This document shows positions 5,013 to 6,855 of a stretch of 6,855 nt of DNA, piece by piece; positions within the stretch are counted from its first letter, which is position 1; every line of letters begins with the position of its first letter. The stretch is taken from assembly GCA_030067055.1 (NCBI GenBank), contig JASJAL010000388.1:1-6855 (forward strand), written 5' to 3'. The DNA is from Kiloniellales bacterium (GTDB lineage Bacteria; Pseudomonadota; Alphaproteobacteria; Kiloniellales; JAKSBE01). The position numbers and the translations under genes are program-made. The notes beneath the pieces are model-generated. The model did not search any database, was not told the origin of the DNA, and saw only the letters and a list, made by a program, of their open reading frames with translations.

Positions 5013-6110
5013 ATGGCGGAAATCAAGAGCATCGACGTCAGGTGCTTCAATCTGCCGCTGCCCGAGGTCCTGACCGACGCCAAGCACGGCGATCACACGC
5101 ATTTCGAGGTGGTGACGGCGACTCTCCGGCTCGAGGACGGCTCCGAGGGGACCGGCTACACCTACACCGGCGGCAAGGGCGGCCGGGCCATCGCGGCCAT
5201 GATCGAGCACGACCTGAGGCCCTTCCTGATCGGCAAGAACGCGACGCGGGTCGAAGACCTCTATGAAGGGATGCAGTGGCACGTGCACTACGTGGGGCGC
5301 GGCGGCATCGCCTCCTTCGCCATCTCGGCGCTCGACATCGCCTTGTGGGACCTGCGCTGCAAGGCGGCGGGCCGGCCGCTTTGGCAAATGGCCGGCGGGG
5401 TCTCGGACCGCTGCAAGGCCTATTGCGGCGGCATCGACCTGAACTTCCCGCTGTCGAAGCTGACCAAGCAGACGGAAGGCTACCTCGATGCGGGCTTCAA
5501 CGGCGTGAAGATCAAGATCGGCCAGCCGGAACTTCGGCAGGACGTGGCGCGGGTCGCGGCGATCCGGAACCTGATCGGTCCGGACATCGCCTTCATGGTG
5601 GACGCCAACTATTCGATGTCCGTACCCCAGGCCATCGAGGCCGCGCGGGCCTTCGAGCCCTACGATCTCGTCTGGTTCGAGGAGCCGACGATCCCCGACG
5701 ACTACCGTGGCTACCGGGAGATCGCCGAGGCGACCGGCATGCCGCTGGCAATGGGCGAAAACCTGCACACGATCCACGAATTCGAGCACGCCTTTGCGGA
5801 CGCTGGGCTGTCGTACATTCAGCCCGACGCCTCCAACTGCGGTGGGATAACGGGCTGGCTGCAGGTCGCCGAGAGGTCGCTCGAGCATGGGATTCCAGTT
5901 TGCAGCCACGGCATGCAGGAACTCCAGGTCAGCCTGGTTTCCGCCAGGCCGAACGGCGGATGGCTCGAGGTCCACAGCTTCCCGATCGACCGCTACACGA
6001 TGCGGCCGCTGGTGGTCGAAAACCACCTTGCGGTCGCACCGAACGAGCCGGGTATCGGAGTCACCTTCGACTGGGATAAGCTGGAGGCCGCACACGACGC
6101 GACGGCATGA
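5013..6110 (+). CDS. Enolase-superfamily enzyme, mandelate racemase subgroup (probable acid-sugar or hydroxy-acid dehydratase/racemase)
   Basis: A 365-residue cytoplasmic enzyme of normal family length. It has an N-terminal capping domain (about 1-125) and a C-terminal barrel with every residue of the mandelate racemase subgroup: K166-x-K168 in GVKIKIG, metal ligands D197 (MVDANYS), E223 (WFEEP) and E249 (MGEN), then D272 (QPDASNCGG) paired with H299 (SHGMQ), and E319 (WLEVH). These positions are all two higher than the classical mandelate racemase residues 164, 166, 195, 221, 247, 270, 297 and 317, which supports the chosen start. Having both the Lys and the His-Asp dyad means both faces of the substrate carbon can be attacked, as in galactarate/talarate and tartrate dehydratases and racemases. 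Substrate not determinable; mandelate itself is not implied. ATG 5013 has GGAGG (5006-5010) only 2 bases upstream; a TTG at 4992 is the alternative. Operators O1 and O2 precede it and a TRAP binding-protein gene follows. Confidence 0.92.
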   Translation: MAEIKSIDVRCFNLPLPEVLTDAKHGDHTHFEVVTATLRLEDGSEGTGYTYTGGKGGRAIAAMIEHDLRPFLIGKNATRVEDLYEGMQWHVHYVGRGGIASFAISALDIALWDLRCKAAGRPLWQMAGGVSDRCKAYCGGIDLNFPLSKLTKQTEGYLDAGFNGVKIKIGQPELRQDVARVAAIRNLIGPDIAFMVDANYSMSVPQAIEAARAFEPYDLVWFEEPTIPDDYRGYREIAEATGMPLAMGENLHTIHEFEHAFADAGLSYIQPDASNCGGITGWLQVAERSLEHGIPVCSHGMQELQVSLVSARPNGGWLEVHSFPIDRYTMRPLVVENHLAVAPNEPGIGVTFDWDKLEAAHDATA

Positions 6111-6160
6111 GAATCGACGAAGCTGACAAATTTCTTGTTTGGCCATCTGCTTACATCTAG

Positions 6161-6175
6161 TTTGGTCATACCAAA
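6161..6175. promoter_or_regulatory. Operator O3, likely GntR/FCD regulator site before the TRAP gene
   Basis: TTTGGT-CAT-ACCAAA has perfect 6-bp arms and the same CAT centre as O2. It lies in the 122-bp gap between the enzyme and the TRAP binding-protein gene, 57 bases before the start codon. That position implies a promoter in this gap with its own repression, and links uptake to the same regulator as the enzyme. Confidence 0.72.
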
Positions 6176-6232
6176 ATAACAGGCTGGCTGAGAAGGCCGC
6201 GGGTTTTGAAACAGAACCAAGGGAGTGCAAAG

Positions 6233-6855
6233 ATGAGACTGATAAAGGGGCTTGCAGTGGCAGCGTCCGTAGCTGCCCTTGCAATCGGAGCGACCGCCGC
6301 ATCCGCCGCAACGACCAAGCTGCGCATCCAGACGCATTTCTCGCCCGAGACGCTGTCGGGCAAGATGGCCGCCGAGTTCATCGAGGACATCACCGCGATG
6401 TCCAACGGCGAGATCGAGGTGGAGATGTTCTACTCCTCCGCCGTCGTGAAGTCGGCCGAGACCTTCGATGCCGCTGCGACCGGCATTCTCGACTGCGACA
6501 TGACCGGCGGGTCCTACCAGACCGGCAAGAATCCGGCGTTCCAGTTTGCCGGCGATCTGATGGGCGGTTACCAGAATCCCTATCAGCAGATGGCCTGGCT
6601 GCTTCACGGCGGCGGCTATGACAAGCTCAACGAGCTCTACAACGCCCACAACATGGAGTTCATCGGTTGGTGGATCCCTGGCCCGGAATCTCTCTCCTCG
6701 ACCGCTCCGATCCGTAACGTCGAAGACTTCAAGGACTGGAAGTTCCGCTCGCCGCCCGGCATGGCGACCCTGGTCTTCAAGAACCTCGGCGCTTCGCCGA
6801 TCGTGATGGACTTCAACGAGATCTTCACGGCGCTGGAAACCGGCATCATCGACGG
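6233..6855 (+). CDS. TRAP transporter periplasmic substrate-binding protein, DctP family (cut by right window edge)
   Basis: The first 207 codons of a DctP-type solute receptor; the usual length is about 330-360 residues, so the C-terminal third is missing. Residues 1-25 are a clear signal peptide (basic MRLIK, alanine-rich core, ASA cleavage site before AATTK). The mature part begins KLRIQTHFSPET and holds the family's central strand region with WKFRSPPGM, where R172 is the conserved arginine that salt-bridges the ligand's carboxylate, followed by FTALETGIIDG, the standard helix motif. AWLLHGGGYDKL and GWWIPGPES resemble the subgroup annotated as mannitol/chloroaromatic-type TRAP receptors, but such labels do not fix the ligand. 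ATG 6233 has AAGGGAG (6219-6225) 7 bases upstream. Membrane subunits DctQ and DctM should lie beyond the edge. Operator O3 in front ties it to the GntR regulator. Confidence 0.93.
   Translation, partial: MRLIKGLAVAASVAALAIGATAASAATTKLRIQTHFSPETLSGKMAAEFIEDITAMSNGEIEVEMFYSSAVVKSAETFDAAATGILDCDMTGGSYQTGKNPAFQFAGDLMGGYQNPYQQMAWLLHGGGYDKLNELYNAHNMEFIGWWIPGPESLSSTAPIRNVEDFKDWKFRSPPGMATLVFKNLGASPIVMDFNEIFTALETGIID

Noticed and set aside
6123..6142. Possible fourth operator or promoter box before the TRAP gene (ACAAATTTCTTGT, TTTGG)
   Set aside because: Only partial symmetry and a single half-site; it does not match the 15-bp pattern, and no good -10 box is correctly spaced.
4941..6311. 456-codon open frame on the minus strand
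   Set aside because: It is antisense to the enolase-superfamily gene across its length and crosses the intergenic operator O3; its translation has no family motif, while the plus-strand frame has all catalytic residues.
1..6855. CRISPR arrays, tRNA or rRNA genes, insertion-sequence transposases, attachment sites
   Set aside because: No regularly spaced repeats, no tRNA cloverleaf, no rRNA-like stretch and no transposase or integrase motif were seen on either strand.

Overview
The window looks like chromosomal DNA of a high-GC alphaproteobacterium. A marine or soil member of the Rhodospirillales or a related order is my best guess. This is inferred from GC-ending codons, a TRAP-transporter and sugar-acid gene style, and a structured intergenic repeat; no rRNA or other taxonomic marker is present. 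Five complete genes and two genes cut by the window edges can be supported.

Left part (1-973): the 5' end of a chemoreceptor-like membrane protein runs off the left edge on the minus strand. About 730 bases without a convincing gene follow, and these contain copy A of a roughly 98-bp structured repeat (715-812). Middle part (974-3074), all minus strand: a GFA-type zinc protein, then a membrane protein of unknown function with its own promoter-like region. Copy B of the repeat (2977-3074, opposite orientation to copy A) lies upstream of the GFA gene, so the two copies enclose this pair as an inverted repeat.

Right part (3074-6855): a compact catabolic locus. A GntR/FCD-family repressor gene and a PhyH-type Fe(II)/2-oxoglutarate dioxygenase gene run on the minus strand. 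Divergently on the plus strand run a mandelate-racemase-subgroup enolase-superfamily enzyme with the full catalytic residue set and the first 207 codons of a TRAP-transporter substrate-binding protein. Three copies of a 15-bp palindrome, consensus TTTKGT-CAT-ACMAAA, sit exactly at the divergent control region (two copies) and in front of the TRAP gene (one copy). They are the likely operators of the local GntR regulator.

The simplest reading is that an organic acid, probably a hydroxy or sugar acid, is captured by the TRAP system and dehydrated or epimerised by the enolase-superfamily enzyme. The GntR protein would sense the acid or a product of it. The role of the PhyH oxygenase in this pathway is open and is the least expected part. 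The real substrate cannot be read from the sequence.
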